Origin: Planctomycetota bacterium
Lineage (GTDB): Bacteria > Planctomycetota > GCA-002687715
DNA length: 16,730 bases
Assembly: GCA_013213915.1 (NCBI GenBank)
Contig: JABSRK010000040.1
Coordinates: 1 to 16,730, forward strand
Reading direction: 5' to 3'
Below are positions 1 to 7,252 of this stretch, piece after piece; within the stretch, counting starts at the first letter, position 1, and each line of letters starts with the position of its first letter. Both the position numbers and the translations under genes were made by a program. Below the pieces are notes generated by a model, which worked only from the letters and a program-made list of their open reading frames with translations, ran no database searches and was not told where the DNA came from.

Positions 1-866
1 CCCACGCCGGCATGGTCGCGGCCCACGATGAAGTGGGTGCAGCCGAAGTTCCGCCTGATGATCGCGTGGAACAAGGCCTCTCGCGGCCCGGCATAGCGCA
101 TGGCGGTCGTCAGTCCGGCTAGCATGACCCGGTCCTTCGGGTAGTAGTGCTCTACGAGGAGCTCGTAGCCCTCGAGGATGATCTCCGGGAGCATGTCGCC
201 CGGCTTCTTCCAGCCGATCAACGGGTGGATGAGCAACCCGTCGGTCAGTTCGAGTCCGACCTTCTGCAGGTGCTCATGGGCCTTGTGCCCGAGGTTGCGC
301 GTCTGGAAACCGGTCACCGTCTTCCAGCCGCGCCGGACGATCTCGGCGCGCACGTCTGCGGGGTTCAGGTCGTAGGCAGGCGGAATGAGGCTCTGCGAGT
401 GTCGCAGCAGCCAGACAGGGCCCGCGACGCAGGTCGCGCCACCCTCCATCATCCGGTTGACGCCGGGGTGCGCTCGCTCGGTCGTTCCGTACACCTTCTC
501 CGCCTGCTCCGTGAGGTCGATGTCGTAGACCTCCTCGACGGTCAACAGGCCGGACGACCGGTCCTCGGCGGTGTTCCACAGGTGGATCTCTTCGCCGACC
601 GACAGGTCGTGAGCGAGCGCGTCCGGCACCTGAAGGAGGACCGGGATGGACCAGGGCGTCCCGTCCGCGAGGCGCAAGTCGTCGCAGACGCTTCGGTAGT
701 CTCTCGATCCGATGCACCCCGTCAGCGGCGAGAAGGTGCCGTTGGCGATCTTCTCCAGATCGAGGATCTGGTTGCTATCGAGAGGGAGCCGACGCAGCCC
801 TCGGGCACGTTCGGCGGCCTGGGCGCACGCGTCCCCGAGAAGGCGACGATCAACGAGCGCGTCCAT
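1..866 (-). CDS. sat: ATP sulfurylase (sulfate adenylyltransferase), 3' end cut by window edge
   Basis: Sulfate adenylyltransferase makes adenosine 5'-phosphosulfate (APS) and pyrophosphate from ATP and sulfate in the cytoplasm, the first step of sulfate activation. The visible 288 residues hold the N-terminal PUA-like domain (about 1-165) and most of the catalytic domain. Family landmarks are FQTRN at 187-191, the nucleotide-binding HxxH motif (H194, H197), DGLLIHPLIG at 209-218 and GRDHAG at 282-287 just before the window edge. The usual NP before the first histidine reads NL here. It resembles the single-polypeptide Sat type rather than CysD/CysN. The ATG at 866 lies one base after the stop of the upstream fusion gene (TGAGATG), so the two are almost certainly co-transcribed and translationally coupled. 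A typical Sat is about 390 residues or longer, so roughly the last quarter or more lies outside. Identity is secure; whether it feeds assimilation or sulfation is not visible. Confidence 0.95.
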   Translation of the reverse strand, partial: MDALVDRRLLGDACAQAAERARGLRRLPLDSNQILDLEKIANGTFSPLTGCIGSRDYRSVCDDLRLADGTPWSIPVLLQVPDALAHDLSVGEEIHLWNTAEDRSSGLLTVEEVYDIDLTEQAEKVYGTTERAHPGVNRMMEGGATCVAGPVWLLRHSQSLIPPAYDLNPADVRAEIVRRGWKTVTGFQTRNLGHKAHEHLQKVGLELTDGLLIHPLIGWKKPGDMLPEIILEGYELLVEHYYPKDRVMLAGLTTAMRYAGPREALFHAIIRRNFGCTHFIVGRDHAGV

Positions 867-867
867 C

Positions 868-2613
868 TCAGCGGGCCGCAGTGGGTGCCTCGTCCCGTGC
901 CTTGTGGGCCGCCAGGATCTCGCCGAACACCTTGTCGCGGGAGCGATCGAGATCCGCGAGGCAGTCGTTGTCGTTCCAGGGCCGGCCCTGGGTCGGGCAC
1001 GGCAAGAGGTCGAGCCCCGCTTCGGCCGCGGCCTCGAACGTCGCCGTGATGAAGTCCATCAGGCCGCCCTCCTTGACGCGCCCGTCGATCGCTTGGATGA
1101 GTTGTCGTGCCGCCTGGGCGTCGAAACGCGCGAGGCCGATGAACTCACCGAAGCAGTCGCGGGGGTCCAGGTCCTTGCTGCCCCGCACGATGCGGCCATC
1201 GCGGACGACGACCTTCTCGTCCTCGGGGCCGAGCTCGCTGTCCTGGTCGATGGCGAGCACGGCCTTGCCCTTGGTGGACAGGACGTCAGCCAGGATGGCC
1301 CGATCGAAGACGATGTCGCCGTACAGGACCAGGAGATTGCTCTGAGGCCGGGCCAGCCACAGCGACACCATCATGTTGGTGCTGCCGTACCACGGGTTGT
1401 AGACGAACCGTCCGCGGAAGCCTTCACCCGTGAGGTACGCCTCGATCTGGCGGTGGTTGTGGCCGGTGACGACCGTGACGTGATCGTCCGTGATGCCGCA
1501 CGCGGCGAGGTTTTGCAACTGGTGCTGGATGATCGTCGTCCCGCCGACGTCCAGCATGCACTTGTGCTTGTTCGAGGTGAGCGACCCGAAACCGGTCGAC
1601 GAGCCCGCCGCGAGGATGACGACCTCGTAGGCCGCCGCGACGTGCTTCTCGGCGTTCCAGGCCACGTCTCGCATGGTGGCCACGGCTTCGAACGGATGCG
1701 CGCCGATGGCCGTCTCCTCGGACAGCATCAGGATGTCGGCGCCGTCCAAGACCGCGTTCGCGATGTCGGACACCTCGGCCATGAGGGGGAGGGGCTTGTC
1801 CAGCATCGAGCAGAGGAACTGGCTCGCGACGATGACAGGTACGCCGAGTTCTTGGGCACGGCGGATGATCTGCTTCGAGACCAGGGGGACGTTCTCGCGA
1901 CCGATGTCGGCTTCGAGGTCACCGCGGTCGATCATGATGACGTCCGATTCATGGAGAACGCGATCGAGCTTCTCCACGGCTTCCGACGTCTCGATCTTGG
2001 CGACGACGCCGACCTTGGTGTCGACGAGTTGGGCCTTGACGCGCCGGACGTGCTCGCTGGAGCGCACGAAGCTGAGCCCGACCCAGTCGATATTCGCCTC
2101 GATGGCGATGTTCAGCAGCGAGATGTCGCGCTCGAAATCGAACGGGATCGTGTCGTGGATCCCACGAATGTTGATGCCCTTGCGGTTCGCCAGTTGCCCG
2201 CCGACCAGGACCCGGGTCTCGATGTTCTCGCCGTCCAGGCCCGTGACCTCCAACTGGATCGCGCCGTCTGCGGCGGATATGCGGCAGCCAGGCTGCAGGC
2301 GGCTGAAGAGGGCCCGGTAGGTCAGGTTCTCGGGCTTCAGGACGAACTTCTGCCCGCCCTCGAGCTCGATGGGCTCGGAGATGTTGTCCGTCCTGATCTT
2401 GTTCCCAGGGAGATCCAGAAGGATCTCCACCCCCTCTGGGAGGTCTTGCTGCAAGACCTGGACCATGTTGCGAACGTCGTCCAGGCTGCCGTGAGACCCG
2501 TTGACGCGGGCGATGTTCATGCCGGAGGCGTGGAGACGCCGCAGGCATTCGGCGTCCAGGATCTTGGGGCCGATCGTGCAGATGAAGCGGGTTTTTCCGG
2601 GTTTCTTGTGCAT
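868..2613 (-). CDS. Pyruvate-kinase-like domain fused to LicC/MobA-like nucleotidyltransferase
   Basis: A 581-residue cytoplasmic fusion. Residues 1-325 are a pyruvate kinase A domain with inserted B domain (about 73-155). Matches to the family include CTIGPK (12-17), R36/N38/S40 in ARVNGSHG, D67, K206 and E208 in AKIET, and R230/D232 in RGDL. The usual active-site Thr is Ser (S264), and the loop LDLPGNKIRT carries Lys where K+-dependent enzymes have Glu. The regulatory C domain is absent. Residues 329-565 instead form a nucleotidyltransferase: LAAG at 334-337, HK at 350-351 where PK is usual, D433 in YGDIVF, and a W546-x-D-x-D ending as in phosphocholine cytidylyltransferases. Its signature Arg (GxxxR) is Gly341. 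Start: ATG 2613 matches the family N-terminus; a GTG at 2712 with AGGAGG four bases upstream would add 33 residues. Sat follows immediately. The substrates are unknown; PEP-linked chemistry plus nucleotidyl transfer is inference. Confidence 0.85.
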   Translation of the reverse strand: MHKKPGKTRFICTIGPKILDAECLRRLHASGMNIARVNGSHGSLDDVRNMVQVLQQDLPEGVEILLDLPGNKIRTDNISEPIELEGGQKFVLKPENLTYRALFSRLQPGCRISAADGAIQLEVTGLDGENIETRVLVGGQLANRKGINIRGIHDTIPFDFERDISLLNIAIEANIDWVGLSFVRSSEHVRRVKAQLVDTKVGVVAKIETSEAVEKLDRVLHESDVIMIDRGDLEADIGRENVPLVSKQIIRRAQELGVPVIVASQFLCSMLDKPLPLMAEVSDIANAVLDGADILMLSEETAIGAHPFEAVATMRDVAWNAEKHVAAAYEVVILAAGSSTGFGSLTSNKHKCMLDVGGTTIIQHQLQNLAACGITDDHVTVVTGHNHRQIEAYLTGEGFRGRFVYNPWYGSTNMMVSLWLARPQSNLLVLYGDIVFDRAILADVLSTKGKAVLAIDQDSELGPEDEKVVVRDGRIVRGSKDLDPRDCFGEFIGLARFDAQAARQLIQAIDGRVKEGGLMDFITATFEAAAEAGLDLLPCPTQGRPWNDNDCLADLDRSRDKVFGEILAAHKARDEAPTAAR

Positions 2614-2677
2614 GGCGCTCTGGAGCCTGCCCGCGTGGGGCAGCGCGGACTGCGGGAGACGTCTCGGGTCGCGGTTA

Positions 2678-2683
2678 AGCATA
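2678..2683 (-). promoter_or_regulatory. Possible extended -10 promoter for the fusion-sat operon
   Basis: On the minus strand TGCTATGCT reads as an extended -10 (TG-n-TATGCT, four of six bases of TATAAT), about 65 bp upstream of the ATG at 2613. No good -35 is visible. If transcription begins here, the upstream GTG at 2712 could not be the start, which favours the shorter protein. The signal is weak. Confidence 0.2.
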
Positions 2684-2798
2684 GCACACGAAGAAGGGGC
2701 TCCGCGCTGCACCTAACCTCCTGCTGTGTACACGTTTGGCCTCTTTTTGGACGCCCGGCGTCCGTTGCCGTAACCTCCGGCCGAGAGCGCCCCTGACG

Positions 2799-4679
2799 AT
2801 GCCACTGGATGATCCTCGAACCCCCTCGCTGAAGCGCCTGTTGCTGGTCGGATGCCTGTTCTTCGCCGGCGCAGCTCTCATGCTGCCGCTCGACCCGGCG
2901 ATCGTGGTCACCCTCAACGCTGCGGAGGGCGACGTCGTCGATGCGTGCCTGAAGTTCTTCCACCACGTCGTGCCCGTGGTGGTTCTTGCCGGCGGCCTGT
3001 TTGTCGGCGGAGCCCTCTGGGTGCGCGGTCGGACGCCCGCGCAGCGTCGTGGTGGGCTTTTTCTCGCCGCCGCCCCGTTCCTCGCCAACGGTGTGACGAG
3101 CATCCTGAAGGACCTGGTCGGTCGCGCGCGGCCGCAACACGACGCTCACGGTCTGGAGGCGTTGCGCATCCTCGTCGAGGATGCAGACCGACGCTCGTTC
3201 CCGTCCGGGCACGTCACCACCGCCGCTGCGTTCGTGGTTGCGATGTGGTTTGCGCTGCCGCCGTTTCGTGGACGCCGTTTCCTCCTGCTCGTCGTGCCGC
3301 TGATGATGTGGGACCGCGTGGCCCTCGCCGTGCATTTCCCGTCCGACACGCTCGCCGGCGTCGGTGTGGCGTGCTTTACGTGTGCGGCGCTGGCGTGGGC
3401 GTTGGGAACTCGAGATCCGCGGATGAGCGCCAGGTGGCGGCCCCTCGCTATCCTCGCCGGCGTACTCGCGATCACCTGGGCCTGGTCGGGGGGAACCCGT
3501 CCCGTCGATCCCGTGACCATGGAATCGATCGATGGGCTGCGGCTCGATCCGTCGTGGTGGCGATCCTTGCTGGAGCCGTTCGTCGGTCCGCCGCTGGAGG
3601 TCGCGTGGGCGCCCGGCCCGCGCCGCCTCGCCGTGGAGACCGCCCCCTGGTTGCTGGTCGTCCTGCTGGCAGCCGTTTGGATGGCGCCTCCGCCGCGTCG
3701 ACGCCGGGTCCTGGGACTGGCGCTGTGTCTCCTCATCGCCTGGGGGGGGCTGTTCTGGACGGGGCGCCTCCCCGCGGACCGGTTCGCTCACGATGTGGAG
3801 GGTGTCTTCTTCGATCCACACGTGCACGGCAGCGATCCGGTGGACGGGGCGCTCCCGTGGAAGCAAGTGCTCACGCGCAAGCGCGCACGCGGCGTCCATG
3901 TCGTCGCGTTGACCAACCACGACGCGCCACCGCCTGCGCCGGGGGCGCTCCCGGGTCTGGAATGGAGCGGCGGCCGCCACGGCGACGAGGCGTACCTGCA
4001 CCTCCTCATCCTCGGGGGTTCGGGGGCGTTCGACGCGGTCATGGGTGTGGTCGTGCCGCCCCTCGCCGAGGCTGGCGAGACCGCTCGTGCTCGCGGTATA
4101 GAAGCCGTCCGGGTCGCCAAGCAACACGGGGCCGTCGTCCTCGTTGCTCACCATTGGCGGACCCTCGCGAAAATGAGAGAGGACGGGACGGCGCACCATC
4201 TGCCGAGTCCGGTCGAACTGGCTGAGGCGGGCGCCGACGGATTCGAGGTCGCGAATCGGCACTGGGAGGCCGATCCTGAGGGCCGTCGCCGGGTAGAGGC
4301 CATCGACGCCTTGTGTCGCGATCGCGGGCTGCTCCGGGTCGCCAGTAGTGACGACCACGGCATCCCGGCGGGGAGCCCGTGTGTGACTTTCTTGCCCGGG
4401 AGTTTCCCGGACGATCCCGCGGCGCGGCGTGACGCGGTGCTGGAACGTCTGCGGACCGGGGGAGACGCGTGGCCGGTCGTGTGGATGCGGGAGAAGCGGG
4501 CCGAGCGTCCATGGGGTGTGCTGGCGGGGCCCGTGTTCGTGGCGCGTTACCTGGCCGGGCTGTCCCTGCTGGGACGCTTCTCCTGGTTGGCCTGGTTCGT
4601 CCTCGCCTGGCGGTGGACCGTCAGGCGGTCTCGGCCAGGATCCCCAGAACCTGGTCGGTCTTCTTCGCCGCGTCGATGA
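2799..4679 (+). CDS. Membrane PAP2 phosphatase fused to PHP-type phosphoesterase
   Basis: A 626-residue polytopic membrane protein. The N-terminal part has all three PAP2 (type 2 phosphatidic acid phosphatase) motifs: K104-x6-R111-P112, PSGH at 135-138, and R173-x5-H179-x3-D183. These sit among hydrophobic segments at about 14-30, 57-75, 86-103, 140-153, 161-172 and 184-203. Two further membrane segments (about 216-230 and 283-320) lead to a PHP metal-dependent phosphoesterase domain: H341-x-H343, NHD at 373-375, E388, H451/H452 and DDH at 518-520. The order matches PHP proteins, which bind divalent metals and hydrolyse phosphoesters. A hydrophobic segment at 588-605 and a basic tail close the protein. 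The PAP2 active site normally faces the periplasm; the side of the PHP domain is not certain. ATG 2799 fits the PAP2 N-terminus, while a TTG at 2736 would add 21 unconvincing residues. The 3' end overlaps the convergent EIIA gene. Substrates are unknown. Confidence 0.85.
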   Translation: MPLDDPRTPSLKRLLLVGCLFFAGAALMLPLDPAIVVTLNAAEGDVVDACLKFFHHVVPVVVLAGGLFVGGALWVRGRTPAQRRGGLFLAAAPFLANGVTSILKDLVGRARPQHDAHGLEALRILVEDADRRSFPSGHVTTAAAFVVAMWFALPPFRGRRFLLLVVPLMMWDRVALAVHFPSDTLAGVGVACFTCAALAWALGTRDPRMSARWRPLAILAGVLAITWAWSGGTRPVDPVTMESIDGLRLDPSWWRSLLEPFVGPPLEVAWAPGPRRLAVETAPWLLVVLLAAVWMAPPPRRRRVLGLALCLLIAWGGLFWTGRLPADRFAHDVEGVFFDPHVHGSDPVDGALPWKQVLTRKRARGVHVVALTNHDAPPPAPGALPGLEWSGGRHGDEAYLHLLILGGSGAFDAVMGVVVPPLAEAGETARARGIEAVRVAKQHGAVVLVAHHWRTLAKMREDGTAHHLPSPVELAEAGADGFEVANRHWEADPEGRRRVEAIDALCRDRGLLRVASSDDHGIPAGSPCVTFLPGSFPDDPAARRDAVLERLRTGGDAWPVVWMREKRAERPWGVLAGPVFVARYLAGLSLLGRFSWLAWFVLAWRWTVRRSRPGSPEPGRSSSPRR

Positions 4680-5076
4680 TCCTGTTGCGCGTCTCTTCCG
4701 GCTTCAGGGTGCCGGTGAAGCGCGCGAGGATCCGCAGATACTCCTCGTTCTGCCCCTCGGGGCCCGCGATCATCACGATGACGTGAGCGGGCTTGCCGTC
4801 GAGGCTGTCGAAGGGGATGCCGCTCTTCGAGATGCCAAGCGCCGCCACGAAGCCGCTGACGCTCGGGATCTTCGCGTGAGGGATCGCGATCCCCTGGCCG
4901 ATGCCCGTCGAGAGGATCCGCTCGCGGTCGCTGATCGCCTTGGCCAGCTCCTTCTCCTTGGCCACGAATTCGGTCTTCGCGAGGCACCGGACGAGGGTCT
5001 TCAGCGCGGCGTCCTTCGTCTTCTCCTTCTTCAGGGAGACGATTCGATTGGCAGTGACGAGCTCGGTGATATCCAT
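4621..5076 (-). CDS. ptsN: PTS EIIA component, PtsN-like (nitrogen/fructose type)
   Basis: A 151-residue cytoplasmic EIIA domain of the fructose/mannitol/nitrogen family. The phosphorylatable histidine is H67 in GIGQGIAIPHAK, the classical EIIA signature. In this family the residue receives phosphate from HPr or NPr, and single-domain PtsN proteins usually regulate rather than transport sugar. No sugar permease, HPr or enzyme I is nearby, which agrees with a regulatory role. The ATG at 5076 opens directly into MDITELV, the usual PtsN N-terminus. The reading frame stays open upstream to 5244, but that extension would cross the divergent trxB start and has no family match. The last 59 bp overlap the end of the convergent PAP2-PHP gene. 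The symbol is by similarity; a fructose-specific EIIA cannot be excluded. Confidence 0.85.
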   Translation of the reverse strand: MDITELVTANRIVSLKKEKTKDAALKTLVRCLAKTEFVAKEKELAKAISDRERILSTGIGQGIAIPHAKIPSVSGFVAALGISKSGIPFDSLDGKPAHVIVMIAGPEGQNEEYLRILARFTGTLKPEETRNRIIDAAKKTDQVLGILAETA

Positions 5077-5109
5077 CTCGCGATCCCGGGTGTGGTGGAG
5101 AGACCGTGC

Positions 5110-5137
5110 ACGATACTGACACCTGGGGGTCCCGCAA
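5110..5137 (-). promoter_or_regulatory. Candidate sigma70-type promoter for ptsN-like gene
   Basis: On the minus strand a -35 TTGCGG (5132-5137) and a -10 TATCGT (5110-5115) are separated by 16 bp, about 34 bp upstream of the ATG at 5076. Each box is partial (three and four of six consensus bases). It shares the 139-bp intergenic stretch with the divergent trxB promoter. Confidence 0.3.
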
Positions 5138-5154
5138 GGAGCGCTTTCGGCGAG

Positions 5155-5183
5155 TTGATGGGGTGTCGGGGCACCTATACGAT
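5155..5183 (+). promoter_or_regulatory. Candidate sigma70-type promoter for trxB
   Basis: A -35 TTGATG (5155-5160) and -10 TACGAT (5178-5183) lie exactly 17 bp apart, each matching four of six consensus bases. The predicted transcription start falls near 5190, about 25 bases before the trxB ATG. Spacing and placement make it the best promoter candidate in the window. Confidence 0.4.
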
Positions 5184-5215
5184 CCACGCCCACCGCACGA
5201 GAGAGCGACTCCATC

Positions 5216-6172
5216 ATGGCCGACACACGCAACGTGATCATCATCGGGTCGGGGCCCGCGGGCTACACAGCGGCGCTCTACGCGTCCCGCGCCAATCTCC
5301 AGCCACTCATGATCGAGGGGCAGCAGCCGGGCGGCCAACTCATGATCACCACCGACGTGGAGAACTACCCCGGCTTCCCGGAGGGCATCATGGGGCCCGA
5401 GCTCATGCAGAGGTTCCGGGACCAGGCGGTGCGCTTCGGGACCGAGATCGAAACGGGCTGGGTCACAGAGGCTGACCTGACGAGCGGCTCGCCGTTCACG
5501 GTGAAGACCAGCGACAAGGAGTGGACGGCCAGGACCGTGATCATCTCGACTGGTGCTTCGGCGCGCTTGTTGGGGCTGCCGGACGAGGAGCCTACGGATG
5601 CCGGTCCCGGCTTCATGGGTCACGGGCTATCGGCCTGCGCGACCTGTGACGGCTTCTTCTTCCGCGACCAGGACGTCCTGGTGGTCGGGGGGGGCGACTC
5701 GGCCATGGAAGAGGCGACCTTCCTCACGCGTTTCTGCAGCAAGGTCACCATTGTTCACCGTCGTGAAGAGCTGCGCGCGTCCAAGATCATGCAGGAGCGC
5801 GCGCTGGCCAACGACAAGATCGACTTCATGTGGAACGCGACCCTGACCGGGTACCTCGGGAAACCGGGCGAGCGCCTGACCGGTGCGCGTGTCCAGGACA
5901 CGCAGACGGGGGAGGAGCGGGACCACGAGACGGGCGGCGTCTTCCTCGCCATCGGTCACGTGCCGAACACGCAGGTGTTCGAGGGCCAACTCGAGATGGA
6001 CGACAAGGGCTATCTCGTCACCAAGGCGGGGATGGCTGCGACGGAGATCCCCGGCGTCTATGCCTGCGGCGACGTGCAGGACTCTTTCTACCGACAGGCG
6101 GTGACGGCGGCCGGGTCAGGTTGCATGGCCGCCATCGAGGCGGAGCGCTGGCTGGAGAGTCAGGAAGGCTGA
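5216..6172 (+). CDS. trxB: Thioredoxin-disulfide reductase
   Basis: A 318-residue cytoplasmic flavoprotein that reduces thioredoxin with NADPH. The sequence shows the FAD-binding GSGPAG (11-16), the redox pair C141-A-T-C144 followed by D145, the NADPH-binding GGGDSA (158-163) with HRR (181-183), and the C-terminal FAD motif ending YACGDVQD before RQAVTAAGSG. Length and domain order (FAD, NADPH, FAD) are typical of bacterial low-molecular-weight TrxB. The ATG at 5216 gives the usual short lead-in before NVIIIGSGPAG. The gene is first in a probable operon: its TGA at 6170-6172 is one base from the TTG start of proline dehydrogenase. Function is secure. Confidence 0.96.
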   Translation: MADTRNVIIIGSGPAGYTAALYASRANLQPLMIEGQQPGGQLMITTDVENYPGFPEGIMGPELMQRFRDQAVRFGTEIETGWVTEADLTSGSPFTVKTSDKEWTARTVIISTGASARLLGLPDEEPTDAGPGFMGHGLSACATCDGFFFRDQDVLVVGGGDSAMEEATFLTRFCSKVTIVHRREELRASKIMQERALANDKIDFMWNATLTGYLGKPGERLTGARVQDTQTGEERDHETGGVFLAIGHVPNTQVFEGQLEMDDKGYLVTKAGMAATEIPGVYACGDVQDSFYRQAVTAAGSGCMAAIEAERWLESQEG

Positions 6173-6173
6173 G

Positions 6174-7079
6174 TTGGCGCTCCTCGACCGCCTGATCGCC
6201 GCCTCCATCGGGCTCATCCCGAAGTTCATGGTGCGTCGCGTCGCCTGGCGCTACGTGGCGGGCGAGACGCTCGATGACGCAGTTGATGCCGTGAACGGCC
6301 TCGCCTCCCGGGGATGTTGCGCGACCTTCGACTTGCTGGGCGAGTTCGTGGAAGAGCCCGCCCAGGCGGATGCTGCGCTCACGGAGTACCGGGCGGTCCT
6401 CGATCGCATCCATGCGGATGGGCTCGACGCGAACATCTCCATCAAGCTGACCGCATTCGGCTTGCTGCTGAACGAGGACGATGCGTACGGACGCGTGCGG
6501 AACCTGGTGACCCACGCCGCGTCCCTCGGCAACTTTGTTCGCATCGACATGGAGGACAGCACCTGCACAGACGCGACGTTCAAGATCTACAGGCGTCTGC
6601 GCGAGGACGGCTGTGACAACGTGGGACTCGTGCTGCAGGCGTATCTGAGGCGTACGGGCGCTGACGTGGATGCGCTCACTGACCTGGCGCCGTCGTATCG
6701 CCTGTGCAAGGGCATCTACGTAGAGCCCGAGGAGATTGCGTTCAAGGGCGTTGAGGAGATCCGCGACAACTACCGGCGGGTGCTTGATGCCATGTTCGAC
6801 GGAGGCTCGTACGTCGGGATCGCGACCCACGACCCGGCGCTCGTAGATGCTGGCCGTGCTGCCGTGGACGAGCGCGGATTGGCCCGCGACCGCTACGAGT
6901 TCCAGATGCTGCTCGGCGTCACCGAGGGCATCCGTGACCGGCTCGTGGCCGAAGGCCGTCGGCTGCGCGTGTATGTCCCTTTCGGTCGCGATTGGTACGC
7001 CTACTGCGTCCGGCGTCTGAAAGAGAATCCGCGTATTGGGCGGTACGTGTTCCTCGGCCTGTTCCGTAGCGGCGCGTAA
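6174..7079 (+). CDS. Proline dehydrogenase (monofunctional, FAD-dependent)
   Basis: A 301-residue beta/alpha-barrel flavoenzyme that oxidises L-proline to pyrroline-5-carboxylate and passes electrons to FAD and the respiratory chain. PRODH family blocks appear in order: DANISIKLTAFG, VRIDMEDS, GLVLQAYLRRT, LCKGIYVEP, GIATHDP, YEFQMLLGV and, near the C-terminus, VYVPFGRDWYAYCVRRLKENP, which includes the substrate-binding Tyr/Arg-Arg region. Length matches single-domain PutB/PRODH proteins, not bifunctional PutA, and no P5C dehydrogenase is in the window. The start is TTG at 6174, supported by AGGAAGG at 6162-6168 with a five-base spacer inside the end of trxB; the next ATG, at 6228, would remove the first 18 residues. 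Coupling to trxB is clear, but the metabolic reason is not. Confidence 0.92.
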   Translation: MALLDRLIAASIGLIPKFMVRRVAWRYVAGETLDDAVDAVNGLASRGCCATFDLLGEFVEEPAQADAALTEYRAVLDRIHADGLDANISIKLTAFGLLLNEDDAYGRVRNLVTHAASLGNFVRIDMEDSTCTDATFKIYRRLREDGCDNVGLVLQAYLRRTGADVDALTDLAPSYRLCKGIYVEPEEIAFKGVEEIRDNYRRVLDAMFDGGSYVGIATHDPALVDAGRAAVDERGLARDRYEFQMLLGVTEGIRDRLVAEGRRLRVYVPFGRDWYAYCVRRLKENPRIGRYVFLGLFRSGA

Positions 7080-7252
7080 GTGATTGTCACGGCAAAGCTT
7101 CGCACCTGCTGTTCCCTGGGTCGTGGGGTCCGTGGCATACTGGTGCCCGCCGCTGACTTTCCTTGAGAAGGGCGGTGTCGATCGTCCACGCAGCGGGACG
7201 AGAGCGCGCGTGGAGACCCTGCAGTCCGGTAGGACGTGAGGAGAAGACGAGG

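Noticed and set aside
2726..2733. Palindrome GTGTACAC in the divergent region
   Set aside because: An 8-bp palindrome occurs easily by chance, and no second copy or regulator gene supports an operator.
2749..2763. Hairpin GGACGC-CCG-GCGTCC beside a T run
   Set aside because: The T run precedes the hairpin on the plus strand and gives A residues after it on the minus strand, so it is not a terminator in either direction.
712..2796. Plus-strand open frame of 694 codons opposite the pyruvate-kinase fusion
   Set aside because: Lies antisense to a gene with clear family motifs, has no recognisable domain, and long antisense frames are common in GC-rich codon-biased DNA.
2517..4358. Minus-strand open frame of 613 codons opposite the PAP2-PHP gene
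   Set aside because: Composition is Arg/Gln/Glu-rich and disordered, without motifs; it is the shadow of a well-supported membrane protein and also overlaps the start of the fusion gene.
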